Below are positions 21,129 to 29,158 of a stretch of DNA of 64,000 bases, in pieces. Within the stretch, counting starts at the first letter, position 1; each line of letters starts with the position of its first letter. The notes beneath the pieces are model-generated. The model did not search any database. It was not told the DNA's origin and saw nothing but the letters and a program-made list of their open reading frames with translations. The position numbers and the translations under genes were made by a program. This DNA is from Amycolatopsis decaplanina DSM 44594 (GTDB taxonomy: Bacteria > Actinomycetota > Actinomycetes > Mycobacteriales > Pseudonocardiaceae): the NCBI RefSeq assembly GCF_000342005.1, contig NZ_AOHO01000014.1, positions 62,001 to 126,000 on the forward strand, in the 5' to 3' direction.

Positions 21129-22988
21129 GTGGAGATCGCGGTAGAACTCGTGGCACTGGTGGTGGCCGTCCTCCTGGTCACCGCCGCGGCGCGGAAACTC
21201 GACTGGTCGGCGCCGCTGTGCCTGATCGCGGTCGGGGTCGTCGCCTCGTACGTGCCGGGCGTCCCGGAGTACGAACTGGACCCGGAGGTCGTGCTCCTGG
21301 GGCTGCTGCCCCCGCTGCTGTACGCCACCGCGATCCGCACGTCGCTGATCGACTTCCGCCGCAACCGCGGGCCGATCCTGCTGTTGTCGGTGGGGCTCGT
21401 CATCTTCACCACGGCCGCGGTCGGTGTCGTGGCGTGGCTGGTCATCCCCGGTCTGCCGCTGGCCGCCGGGCTCGCGATCGGCGCGGTGGTCGCGCCGCCC
21501 GACGCGGTCGCGGCCACCGCCGTCGCCCGCAAGGTCGGGATGCCCCGCAAGCTGACCAGGCTGCTGGAGGGCGAAAGCCTGTTCAACGACGCGGCCGCGC
21601 TGGTCGCGTTGCGGACCGCCATCGCAGCCATCGCGGGTTCGGTGAGCCTGCTGCAGGTCGGCGGGGATTTCCTGCTGGCCGCGGGTGGCGGGCTGGTGAT
21701 CGGGTTCGCCGTCGGCGCGCTCGCCGCGCTGATCCGCACCCGGCTCGAGGATCCGGTCACCGACACAGCGCTTTCGCTGGTGGTCCCGTTCGTCGCCTAT
21801 CTGGCCGCCGAGGCGATCCATGGTTCCGGCGTGATCTCCGTGGTCGTCGCGGGGCTGATCCTCGGGCACAAGGCGCCGAGCATGCTTTCGGGCCGCTCCC
21901 GGCTGGCCAGCAGGCTGAACTGGCAGACCATCCAGTTCCTGCTCGAGAACATCGTATTCCTGCTGATCGGCCTGCAGGTCCGCCGGATCATGACCGAGGT
22001 CGGCGACAGCGGGCTGACCGCGCTCGAACTGGTCCTGATCTGCGCCGCCACCCTGGCCGCGACCATCGTCGCCCGGATCATCTGGATGGCGGGCATCGGA
22101 CTGGCGCGACGGGTGTTCCGCCGTCACGCCTGGCCGTGGCGGTACTCGACCGTGATCGCGTGGGCGGGCATGCGCGGGGTGGTCACGCTCGCGGCGGCGT
22201 TCGTGCTGCCGGCGGACACCCCGCAACGGGCCGTGCTGGTGCTGGTCGCGTTCGTCGTGGTGGCGGGAACGCTGCTGCTGCACGGGACGACGCTGCCGGT
22301 GCTGGTCCGCCGTCTGAAACTCCCGCCGCCCGATCCGGCCGAGGACGCGCTGCAGGAAGCCGCCGTGCTCCACGACATGACCAGGGCCGCGCTCGAAGAG
22401 CTGGAGAAGATCCGGACCCCCGACGATCCGGACGACATCGTCGAACGCCTGCGCAGCCGGCTCCAGCACCGATCGGACTCGGCTTGGGAAGAGCTCGGCA
22501 GGCAGAGCACGCTGACCGAGACTCCGAGCGACGCGTATCGACGGCTGCGGCTACGGCTGCTCGAAGTCGAACGGGAGAAGTTCCTGGAGGCGCGCGACTC
22601 CGGGATGGCCGATGATGATGTCCTGCGCCGGATCCTCGAACGCCTCGACATCGAGGAATCCATGCTGGACAGGGAGGAGGAGGCCGTGCCGGACTCCGAT
22701 CGGGAACTGCGCACCCCCGCCGCGACGGCGGGATCCTGCAAACACCTGACCAAGGACTGGCCTGCCGTCGAACCCAGCTCCCCCGACGTGTGCGCCGTCT
22801 GCGTCGAGAACGGGATGACCTGGGTGCATCTGCGCGAATGCGTCAAATGCGGGAACGTCGCCTGCTGCGACTCGTCACCGGGCAAGCACGCGACCGAGCA
22901 CTTCCACGACACCCTGCACCCGGTGATGCGCAGCCACGAACCCGGCGAGACCTGGCGCTGGTGCTTCGTGGACAAACAGCTGGGTTAG
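21129..22988 (+). CDS. CPA1 Na+/H+ antiporter with C-terminal UBP zinc finger
   Basis: A 619-residue membrane protein. Residues about 1-395 hold some 12 hydrophobic segments with Nhe/NhaP signatures: AVVAPPDAVAATAVARKV and LEGESLFNDAAALVALR, where the conserved Asp of the FND motif exchanges the ions. Residues about 405-530 are a charged helical regulatory region. Residues 537-619 form a zinc finger of the ubiquitin-specific-protease type (CKHLTKDW, CAVC at 555-558, CVKC at 571-574, Cys579, His587, His591). The fusion recurs in actinobacteria, but what the finger senses is unknown. The GTG start is probably leaderless. Confidence 0.88.
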   Translation: MEIAVELVALVVAVLLVTAAARKLDWSAPLCLIAVGVVASYVPGVPEYELDPEVVLLGLLPPLLYATAIRTSLIDFRRNRGPILLLSVGLVIFTTAAVGVVAWLVIPGLPLAAGLAIGAVVAPPDAVAATAVARKVGMPRKLTRLLEGESLFNDAAALVALRTAIAAIAGSVSLLQVGGDFLLAAGGGLVIGFAVGALAALIRTRLEDPVTDTALSLVVPFVAYLAAEAIHGSGVISVVVAGLILGHKAPSMLSGRSRLASRLNWQTIQFLLENIVFLLIGLQVRRIMTEVGDSGLTALELVLICAATLAATIVARIIWMAGIGLARRVFRRHAWPWRYSTVIAWAGMRGVVTLAAAFVLPADTPQRAVLVLVAFVVVAGTLLLHGTTLPVLVRRLKLPPPDPAEDALQEAAVLHDMTRAALEELEKIRTPDDPDDIVERLRSRLQHRSDSAWEELGRQSTLTETPSDAYRRLRLRLLEVEREKFLEARDSGMADDDVLRRILERLDIEESMLDREEEAVPDSDRELRTPAATAGSCKHLTKDWPAVEPSSPDVCAVCVENGMTWVHLRECVKCGNVACCDSSPGKHATEHFHDTLHPVMRSHEPGETWRWCFVDKQLG

Positions 22989-23016
22989 AGGACACGACCT
23001 GGGTATCGTCCGGGGC

Positions 23017-23703
23017 ATGAGCACCCCTGAGCAGGAAGTCGAATACCGCCAGCACCGGTTCTCACCTCCGCCGGGCGCGACCGAGATCTTCCTTGTCCGC
23101 CACGGTGAATCGGCTCCTGCGAAGGGCAGCGCACCGTTCGACCTCGTCGACGGGCAGGCCGATCCGGACCTCGCGTCGGAGGGCAGGGATCACGCCGAGC
23201 GGGTGGGGCGCCGCCTGGCGGACGAGCGGATCTCCGCGCTGTACGTGACGACGCTGCGCCGGACGCCGCAGACCGCGGCACCGCTGGCGGCGAAGCTCGG
23301 GCTCACGCCGGAGGTCGAGCCTGACCTGAGGGAGATCCACCTCGGCGACTGGGAGAACGGCCTCTTCCGGCGCTACACCCATGAAGGGCACCCGATCGTC
23401 GAGCAGCTGTGGTGCGAACAGCGCTGGGACGTCATCCCGGGCGCGGAGACGATGGAGTCGTTCGGCGGGCGGATCAAGGCGGCCATCGGCAGGCTCGCGG
23501 CGGCCAACCCGGACCGGAGGATCGCCGTGTTCACCCACGGCGGCGTCATCGGCGAGGTCTTCGCGCAGGCCAGCGCCGCGAAGAACAGGTTCGCGTTCCT
23601 CGGTGCGGACAACGGCTCGATCTCACATCTGGTGGTGTCGGGCGACGACTGGATGGTGCGGCGGTTCAACGACACGTCGCATCTTCACCCGCCGTTCGGC
23701 TGA
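23017..23703 (+). CDS. Histidine phosphatase family protein
   Basis: A 228-residue cytoplasmic phosphatase of the phosphoglycerate-mutase-like superfamily. The catalytic LVRHGES motif gives the phospho-accepting His29, and the second His is His174 in FTHGGVIGEV. The Arg of TTLRRTPQTA and Glu of DLREIHLGDWENG complete the active site. The substrate cannot be told from sequence. A TATCGT hexamer ends seven bases before the ATG, so the message is probably leaderless. Its last 38 bp overlap the end of the convergent permease gene. Confidence 0.88.
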   Translation: MSTPEQEVEYRQHRFSPPPGATEIFLVRHGESAPAKGSAPFDLVDGQADPDLASEGRDHAERVGRRLADERISALYVTTLRRTPQTAAPLAAKLGLTPEVEPDLREIHLGDWENGLFRRYTHEGHPIVEQLWCEQRWDVIPGAETMESFGGRIKAAIGRLAAANPDRRIAVFTHGGVIGEVFAQASAAKNRFAFLGADNGSISHLVVSGDDWMVRRFNDTSHLHPPFG

Positions 23704-24433
23704 TCCGTCCCGCCGCGACCAGGTGCACGACGACCAGGACCGCGACCGCCTCGGCGGCCAGCAGCCCGATGAGCACGAGCACCTGGGTCACCCCGGCCTG
23801 CAACGGCCCGGCGCCGCCGAGGAGGACACCGACGTAGGCGCCGGGCAAGGTCACCAGGCCGACCGTCCGGGTCTGGTCGAGGGCGGGGATCAGCGCGTGC
23901 CCCGCCGAGGGGCGGCAGATCTCCAGCGCGGCCGGGCGGCGGAGGAAACCCAGCGCCAGCGCGGCTTCGTACTCGCCGTGCCGGGACACGAGCTCGTCCA
24001 GAGCGCGCCTCGCCGCCTGCGAGGTCGCGGACATCGCGCCGCCGATGACGATCCCGGCGATCGGCACGATCGCGATGGGCCGCCACGGGACCACCCCGGT
24101 CGCGAGCACGAGCGTCAGCACCGGCACCACACCGGACGCGATGGCGAGCGCGACCCACGCCAGATCCTTCGCCGCACCGATCCGGCGCGCGGAGGTGACC
24201 GCGGCGATCGTGAACATCAGCAGGACGAAGCCGCCGGTCAGCCAGCCCGATTTCAGGATCCCGACGATCACCAGCGACACGGCGGCGAGCTGCACGACGG
24301 CGCGCGCGGCCGCGAACAGCACCGCTTTGCCCTGCCCCAGCTGCCCGAACCGCACCACCGCCGCGCCGAAGATGGCCAGCACGGCCAAGACCACGGCGAG
24401 CACCGGGCCGAACGCGATCGCGCCATCCGTCAC
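23666..24433 (-). CDS. FetB/UPF0014-type ABC transporter permease
   Basis: A 255-residue integral membrane protein with about seven hydrophobic helices. It belongs to the UPF0014 family, whose E. coli member FetB forms an iron-export ABC transporter with the ATPase FetA. Markers are the VRFGQLGQGKAVLFAAARAVVQL entry region and the conserved LGFLRRPAALEICRPSAGHALIPALDQTRTVGLVTLPGA loop. No FetA-like ATPase is adjacent, so the ATPase must be elsewhere or the protein acts alone. The GTG start at 24433 lies seven bases after a CAGGAT hexamer. It overlaps the phosphatase gene tail to tail. Confidence 0.82.
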   Translation of the reverse strand: MTDGAIAFGPVLAVVLAVLAIFGAAVVRFGQLGQGKAVLFAAARAVVQLAAVSLVIVGILKSGWLTGGFVLLMFTIAAVTSARRIGAAKDLAWVALAIASGVVPVLTLVLATGVVPWRPIAIVPIAGIVIGGAMSATSQAARRALDELVSRHGEYEAALALGFLRRPAALEICRPSAGHALIPALDQTRTVGLVTLPGAYVGVLLGGAGPLQAGVTQVLVLIGLLAAEAVAVLVVVHLVAAGRISRTAGEDATCR

Positions 24434-24455
24434 GCGGATGATCCTGCCGCAGCGC

Positions 24456-24959
24456 CTAGGACGTGCAGGTCACCGACGCGCCCGCGGTGGGGGCGGTACG
24501 GTCGCTGACGACCTCGCCGTCGACGAGGATCCGGCACCGCAGCGCGCCGCTGCCCGAACCCTGCGCGGAGAGGCTGTAGAACTCGTCGCGGCCTTCCTGG
24601 CTCGTGCGCTCGAAAGTGGTGCTCCACGGGGCCGTCACCTCGGTCTTCTGCATGAGTTCCGAACCCTGCGCGACGTAGGTGACGTTCTGGGCGCCCTTCG
24701 CGCCGGAAAGTTCGTAGACGACCGAGTGGATCACGGTGCGCACGGCGGCCGCGGCCTGTTCGACCCGCGGCGCCGGCGGACTCTGCACCGGGCGCGAGGC
24801 CTTCGGCAGCACGTAACCGGTCAGTGTGACGGCGACGGCCACCACACCCAGCACGACCACGACGGTCCCCAGCGGCTTCAGCCTGCCGGGGGCACCCTGC
24901 TCCGGCGCCGATGCCGGTGGGGTCGCGGTGGGAACACCCATGGAGAGGTCTTCTCTCAT
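24456..24959 (-). CDS. MmpS family membrane protein
   Basis: A 167-residue protein with one N-terminal transmembrane segment (about 30-49, LGTVVVVLGVVAVAVTLTGY) and an extracellular beta-sandwich typical of MmpS: VVYELSGAKGAQNVTYV, the conserved APWSTTFER, and a final GALRCRILVDGEVV with two Cys that probably pair. In mycobacteria MmpS proteins work with MmpL transporters in export of lipids and siderophores; no mmpL gene is beside this one. The start may instead be the ATG at 24941. Inverted repeats lie in its upstream region. Confidence 0.82.
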   Translation of the reverse strand: MREDLSMGVPTATPPASAPEQGAPGRLKPLGTVVVVLGVVAVAVTLTGYVLPKASRPVQSPPAPRVEQAAAAVRTVIHSVVYELSGAKGAQNVTYVAQGSELMQKTEVTAPWSTTFERTSQEGRDEFYSLSAQGSGSGALRCRILVDGEVVSDRTAPTAGASVTCTS

Positions 24960-25023
24960 CCGAGCGCACTTCCGTCGAGTGCGTCGACTACTTCTCGTTC
25001 GAAGGTGACTCCGCGTTAGCCGT

Positions 25024-25043
25024 TATCGGGAAGAAACCCGATA
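25024..25043. promoter_or_regulatory. Inverted repeat upstream of the MmpS gene
   Basis: TATCGGG and CCCGATA are separated by six bases, about 65 bp before the MmpS start. A second short repeat (CACCC-TTTT-GGGTG, 25046-25059) lies beside it. Spacing and symmetry fit a dimeric repressor site, for example of a TetR regulator, but none is encoded next to it. Confidence 0.4.
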
Positions 25044-25143
25044 TTCACCCTTTTGGGTGTCCCCAGTGAGCGGACAGTGCCTGGTTATGGGGTGATTGGC
25101 CTAAACACAGTGAGCCGAATAGCTCACTTTGAGTGACATGGCT

Positions 25144-25548
25144 TCAGTCGATGAGACCCGTGTCGGCGAGCAGCCCGAGCATCCGCCGCCCCGCCGGCGG
25201 GCAGAGGTGGGCGTCCGCCGAGGACAGCCAAGCGGACTCCGCGATCTCGCGGCCGGGCGCGGGCTCGCCGCGATGCTCGGCGGTGTAGCAGGTCATGCGG
25301 ACGCGACGGCCGTCCGCGTAGCCGTCGGCCTGCTCGTTCAGCACCGCGAAGAAACGGAAGCTCGGCGGGTCGAGCTCGACGCCGAGTTCCTCCCTGATCT
25401 CCCGGCACAGCCCGGCGACGTCGCCCTCGCCCGGCTCACGTTTGCCTCCTGGCAGGTAGAACTTGGCCTTACCCTCGGTCCGCACCGACAGCAGACGGCG
25501 GTCGCGGACGTGGATCCAGGCCAATGAATCGATCTCTGCTTCGGACAC
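25144..25548 (-). CDS. NUDIX hydrolase
   Basis: A 134-residue hydrolase of nucleoside diphosphates linked to another moiety. The NUDIX box runs from GGKREPGEGDVAGLCREIREELGV: the G-X5-E-X7-REUXEEXGU pattern is complete, so it should be catalytically competent with Mg2+. The substrate is not predictable. The GTG at 25548 is chosen because translation beyond it loses family similarity, and a CAGAAT hexamer ends six bases upstream, suggesting a leaderless transcript. It is divergent from the AraC gene at 25579, with only 30 bp between the starts. Confidence 0.85.
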   Translation of the reverse strand: MSEAEIDSLAWIHVRDRRLLSVRTEGKAKFYLPGGKREPGEGDVAGLCREIREELGVELDPPSFRFFAVLNEQADGYADGRRVRMTCYTAEHRGEPAPGREIAESAWLSSADAHLCPPAGRRMLGLLADTGLID

Positions 25549-25578
25549 GACCTGATTCTGTCGTAGCCCGGGGGCATC

Positions 25579-26271
25579 ATGGCAACCGTGTATCGGGAGA
25601 CGGCGGCACCCGGCGGGCTGGACGGCGTGGTGCGCTGCCTGTGGGAGGACGCGGGCGGGGCGCCGAAGCGGATCGTGCCCGACGGCTGCGTGGACCTGGT
25701 GGAGAGCGGCGGCGAGGTCTTCGTCGCCGGGCCGGACACCACGGCCTGGACCTGGGAGACATCGCCCGGCGCCCGGGCTCGCGGCGTGCGGTTCGCCCCC
25801 GGCAGGGCGGGCGACGTCCTGGGACTGGGTGCCGACGAACTGCGTGATCAGCGCGTCCCCCTCGGCGACCTCTGGGGGAAGGAAGGCGAACTGCTGGCCG
25901 AACGGGTGCTCTCCGGCGCCGCTTCGCTGACCGACGTCGTCGCGCGGCGCCGGGCCGGACGAGCCGACCGGGAGATCTCGGAGTTGATCGCCAGGCTGGA
26001 CGGCGGTGTGCCCCGGGTTTCCGCCGCGCTGGAGCGGTTCCCCACCGGGGAGCGACAGTTGCGGCGGCGGTTCACCCTCGCGGTCGGCTACGGCCCGGCG
26101 ACGTACCTGCGCGTCACGCGGTTCCAGCGCGCCATCGGTCTCGCCGGGAAAGCGCCGGATCTCGCCTCGCTGGCGTTCTCGGCGGGGTACGCCGATCAAG
26201 CTCATCTGAGCCGGGATTGCCGGGAATTCTCCGGGCTGAAGGCGAGCGAATTCTTCCGCGCCAGGAAGTGA
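25579..26271 (+). CDS. AraC-family regulator with DUF6597-type N-terminus
   Basis: A 230-residue regulator. The N-terminal part (about 1-110) matches the DUF6597 domain often placed before AraC HTHs: VRCLWEDAGGAPKRIVPDGCVDLV and a later GVRFAPG strand. The C-terminal part carries the second HTH (APDLASLAFSAGYADQAHLSRD, FSGLKASEFF); the first HTH (GERQLRRRFTLAVGYGPATY) is recognisable. The ligand is unknown. Its last 70 bp overlap the 3' end of the convergent sugar kinase gene. Confidence 0.85.
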   Translation: MATVYRETAAPGGLDGVVRCLWEDAGGAPKRIVPDGCVDLVESGGEVFVAGPDTTAWTWETSPGARARGVRFAPGRAGDVLGLGADELRDQRVPLGDLWGKEGELLAERVLSGAASLTDVVARRRAGRADREISELIARLDGGVPRVSAALERFPTGERQLRRRFTLAVGYGPATYLRVTRFQRAIGLAGKAPDLASLAFSAGYADQAHLSRDCREFSGLKASEFFRARK

Positions 26272-27725
26272 GCGGTGTCCACTGTGGACCGATACAGGTC
26301 ACGGTAGTGCGGGTAGAACTCGTCGTAGACGTCGGCGTCCGCGCTCGGGCGGACGATTCCGGCGACGGGGTTCCAGGCATCGATATCCGGTTCCCGCCCC
26401 AGGGCGATGGACGCGAGAACGGCGTCACCGAACGCGGCGCCGATGGTTTCCGCGGGGATCTCCTGGTCGATCCGCGCGACGTCGCTGACGATCCGCGTCC
26501 ACACGCCGCCTCGTGTCCCGCCGCCGACGGCGACGAACCGGCCCGTGCCGCCACCGGCCTCCCGCATGGCTTCGAGGTTGTGCCGCACCCCGAACGCCGT
26601 GCCTTCCAGCGCCGCGCGGTACAGATCGGCGCGATCGTGGGAAGTGGTGAGCCCGGCGATGACGCCCCTCGCGTCCGGATCCGGCACGGGTGTCCGTTCT
26701 CCCGCGAAATACGGCAGCATCAGCAATCCGCGGCTGCCCGCCGGGACCTCGGCCGCCGCCGCGGCCAGTTCCCCGAACTCGCCGCCGACGAGATCCCGCA
26801 GCCAGTCGGTGATCGCGCCGGACGTCGCCATCCCCGCCGCGAGCGAATAGCTGCCCGGGAAGACACCGCGGGTCGTCCACAACCCCTGCCCGGGGCGGGG
26901 ATCGGAGAGCATCTGGATCAGGAACATCGTGGTGCCGTACATGAGCATCGTGTCACCGGGCGCGGTGACCCCGACACTGGTCGCCTCGGCCCAGGCGTCC
27001 ACCGTGCCCGCCGTCACCGGTATCCCTTGCGGCAGACCGGTTTCCGCGGCCGCCCCGGCGGTGACCGAGCCGATCACCTCGGTCGGCCACGCTAGCCTGG
27101 GCAGTTCGATGCCGGGAGCGATCGCGGCGACCCGGTCCGGCGCCCAGCGGGCCTCGCGCAGGTCGTACATCGGATCGCATTGGCTCGCGGAATGATGGTC
27201 GAGGACGTACTCACCGGTCAGCCGCAGTACGAGGAACGAACTCGCCATCAGGAAGAGCTTCGCCCGTTCGAACACGTCCGGCTCGTTCTTGGCCAGCCAG
27301 CGCCATTTGGGCCCGACTGCCTGTGAGCCGAGCGCGCTCCCACCACGTTCCACAATGGATTCTTCGCCAAATTCACGGTTCAGTTCCCGGATTTCGTCGT
27401 ACGCGCGGGTGTCGACGCCGTAGAGGATCGCCGGGCGCAACGGTTTTCCGGAAGAGTCGGCGGGCAACAGCACCGGCCCGATCCCGCTGACCGACACTCC
27501 GATGATGGGATGATCCCCGGCGCCCGCTGAAAGTTCCCTTGTCAGCAACAGGAAGTCCTGCCACCACACGGTTTCGGCGTCGTGCTCGTACCAGCCGGGA
27601 CGGGGGCGGGACGTGTCGTGCGGCCGGGACGCCCGTGCCACCACGGCGCCCCGGGAATCGACGAGGACACCTTTGGAACTCGAGGTGCCGATGTCGATGC
27701 CGAGCACCAGGCCCGGTTCGCCCAC
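26202..27725 (-). CDS. FGGY-family carbohydrate kinase
   Basis: A 507-residue ATP-dependent sugar kinase of the xylulokinase/gluconokinase group. The N-terminal phosphate loop is GIDIGTSSSKGVLVD, the catalytic Asp lies in TAGTVDAWAEATSVG, and the second nucleotide-binding region is AVGGGTRGGVWTRIVSDV. The sugar cannot be assigned. The GTG start follows GGAGG. A divergent LacI repressor gene starts 114 bp away and a palindrome overlaps the kinase -35, so the kinase is probably repressed until its sugar is present. No transporter is adjacent. Confidence 0.88.
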   Translation of the reverse strand: MGEPGLVLGIDIGTSSSKGVLVDSRGAVVARASRPHDTSRPRPGWYEHDAETVWWQDFLLLTRELSAGAGDHPIIGVSVSGIGPVLLPADSSGKPLRPAILYGVDTRAYDEIRELNREFGEESIVERGGSALGSQAVGPKWRWLAKNEPDVFERAKLFLMASSFLVLRLTGEYVLDHHSASQCDPMYDLREARWAPDRVAAIAPGIELPRLAWPTEVIGSVTAGAAAETGLPQGIPVTAGTVDAWAEATSVGVTAPGDTMLMYGTTMFLIQMLSDPRPGQGLWTTRGVFPGSYSLAAGMATSGAITDWLRDLVGGEFGELAAAAAEVPAGSRGLLMLPYFAGERTPVPDPDARGVIAGLTTSHDRADLYRAALEGTAFGVRHNLEAMREAGGGTGRFVAVGGGTRGGVWTRIVSDVARIDQEIPAETIGAAFGDAVLASIALGREPDIDAWNPVAGIVRPSADADVYDEFYPHYRDLYRSTVDTAHFLARKNSLAFSPENSRQSRLR

Positions 27726-27785
27726 GACACCTCCGAACTCCTGTGCGCGAGTAGCGCGATCAGCGGATGGTAACGATTGTCGGTC

Positions 27786-27821
27786 AAGCTATTCTTCCCG
27801 TGCGAAGGTGTCAATACACCT
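27786..27821 (-). promoter_or_regulatory. Kinase promoter overlapped by a LacI-type operator
   Basis: On the minus strand, TTGACA (27814-27809) and TAGCTT (27791-27786) form a near-consensus promoter with a 17-bp spacer firing towards the kinase. The -35 lies inside the inverted repeat AGGTGT-N4-ACACCT (27806-27821). The repeat also sits 19 bp before the GTG of the LacI gene on the other strand, so one bound dimer could shut both genes. Confidence 0.75.
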
Positions 27822-27839
27822 GCAGAAGGGGAGGTCGCG

Positions 27840-28820
27840 GTGGCCACCATCAACGACGTGGCGGCGAAGGCCGGGGTTTCGACGGCGACCGTGTCGAGGA
27901 CGCTCAACGGGAAGTCCACTGTGGACCCGGTACTCGCGGCACGGGTGCAGGCCGCCGCCGCGGAATTGGGCTATCACCCGAACGGGCTCGCGAGGAATCT
28001 GCGCCGTCAGGAAACCGCGGTACTCGCGCTCATCATCTCCGACGTGGAGAACCCGTTCTTCACCGCGATCGCCCGCGGCGTGGAGGACATCGCGCAGACC
28101 GCGGGCTATTCGGTGGTGCTGTGCAACGCCGACGACAACGAGGAGAAGGAGCGGCGCTACATCGACGTCGCCCTCCAGGAGCGGGTCGCCGGCGTGGTGC
28201 TCTCCCCCACCGGCCGGGCCACGAACGTCGACAGGCTGACCGAACGCGGCACGCCCGTGGTCGCCGTCGACCGGCCACTGCTGAAGAACACCGGCGACCA
28301 GGTGCTGGTCGACACCCGGCTCGCCGCCCGTGACGCGACACGGCACCTGCTCGACGGCGGCTACCGGCGGGTCGCCTGCGTCAGCGGGCCGCCCGGGGTG
28401 CGCACGGCCGAAGACCGGCTGGCCGGCTACACCGACGCCGTCGGCGAAGAGAACGCGCTCACCCGGCGGGCCGAATTCCGCGCCGAGGGCGGCAGGCTCG
28501 CCGCGCTCAGCCTGCTCGACGAGCCCGAGCCGCCGGACGCGCTGCTGATCGGCAACAGCACGATGGCGATCGGCGTCCTGGAGGCGCTGGCCGCACGCGG
28601 CCTGCGGTCGGGACAGGACGTGGGGATCGTGTCGTTCGACGACGCGCCGTGGACGACGCTGATCGACCCGCCGCTGACGGTGGTCGCCCAGCCCGCGAAC
28701 GAGGTGGGCAAGGTCGCCGCCGAGTTGCTGCTCGCCCGCATCGGCGACAGCACGCGCAAGGCCACGACGACCACGCTGCAGGCGAAACTGATCGTGCGCC
28801 GGAGCTCACGGCGCGACTGA
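27840..28820 (+). CDS. LacI-family transcriptional repressor
   Basis: A 326-residue repressor. Residues 2-50 are the LacI headpiece (ATINDVAAKAGVSTATVSRT, hinge helix NGLARNLR). The rest is a periplasmic-binding-protein-like effector domain (VLALIISDVENPFFTAIARGVED, GIVSFDDAPWTTLIDPPLTVV). The GTG start at 27840 follows GGGGAGG and gives the canonical N-terminus; earlier in-frame starts would add a non-conserved extension. It is divergent from the sugar kinase, the likely target, with a shared operator. The inducer is probably the kinase's sugar or its phosphate. Confidence 0.92.
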   Translation: MATINDVAAKAGVSTATVSRTLNGKSTVDPVLAARVQAAAAELGYHPNGLARNLRRQETAVLALIISDVENPFFTAIARGVEDIAQTAGYSVVLCNADDNEEKERRYIDVALQERVAGVVLSPTGRATNVDRLTERGTPVVAVDRPLLKNTGDQVLVDTRLAARDATRHLLDGGYRRVACVSGPPGVRTAEDRLAGYTDAVGEENALTRRAEFRAEGGRLAALSLLDEPEPPDALLIGNSTMAIGVLEALAARGLRSGQDVGIVSFDDAPWTTLIDPPLTVVAQPANEVGKVAAELLLARIGDSTRKATTTTLQAKLIVRRSSRRD

Positions 28821-29158
28821 CACCGGACGGAGATCCCAGGTGCACGACGTGCCTGGGCGACCGGATCGCACCGGCCGCCCAGGAACGCCCCACCCCCTTG
28901 TTCCCCCAAGCCGGCCCCACACCAGCCGGGTTCTCCGAAGCGGTGGGAAGAAATCGATTACCTTTCGGAAGGTAAGTTCCCGCTTACGACCTGTCAAGCC
29001 GAAGTTCTGGACAAGCTCGCCCGTTACGGGCACACTATGGCGACATTGCCTACTGCACGTGTTGGATTCCGTGCACTCTGTGTTCTTCTCTGGTGAATTC
29101 CCCCACGAAATCGAGATGAGACCGCACGAACCCGCACAGACGCGTTACCCTAGGCGCT
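28821..29158. other. 338-bp intergenic region
   Basis: I see no gene here. It starts with a weak hairpin after the LacI stop (CCCAGG/CCTGGG, 28834-28855). The right two thirds are AT-richer than the surroundings and contain an 18-bp inverted repeat at 28958-28975. The region ends with a TACCCT hexamer seven bases before the antitoxin-like gene. Confidence 0.6.
28958..28975. promoter_or_regulatory. Orphan inverted repeat
   Basis: TTACCTT and AAGGTAA flank a 4-base TCGG centre. The size and symmetry fit a MarR- or TetR-type operator. It is 184 bp before the antitoxin-like gene and 138 bp after the LacI gene; the regulator is unknown. Confidence 0.45.

Noticed and set aside
20415..22469. Long minus-strand open frame opposite the AraC, VOC and antiporter genes
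   Set aside because: It runs across three genes and two terminators; the low-complexity Asp/Arg/Gln/His composition is typical of an antisense frame.
25549..26205. N-terminal extension of the NUDIX frame through the AraC gene
   Set aside because: The extension is antisense to the AraC gene, and the NUDIX protein has a normal length from the GTG at 25548.
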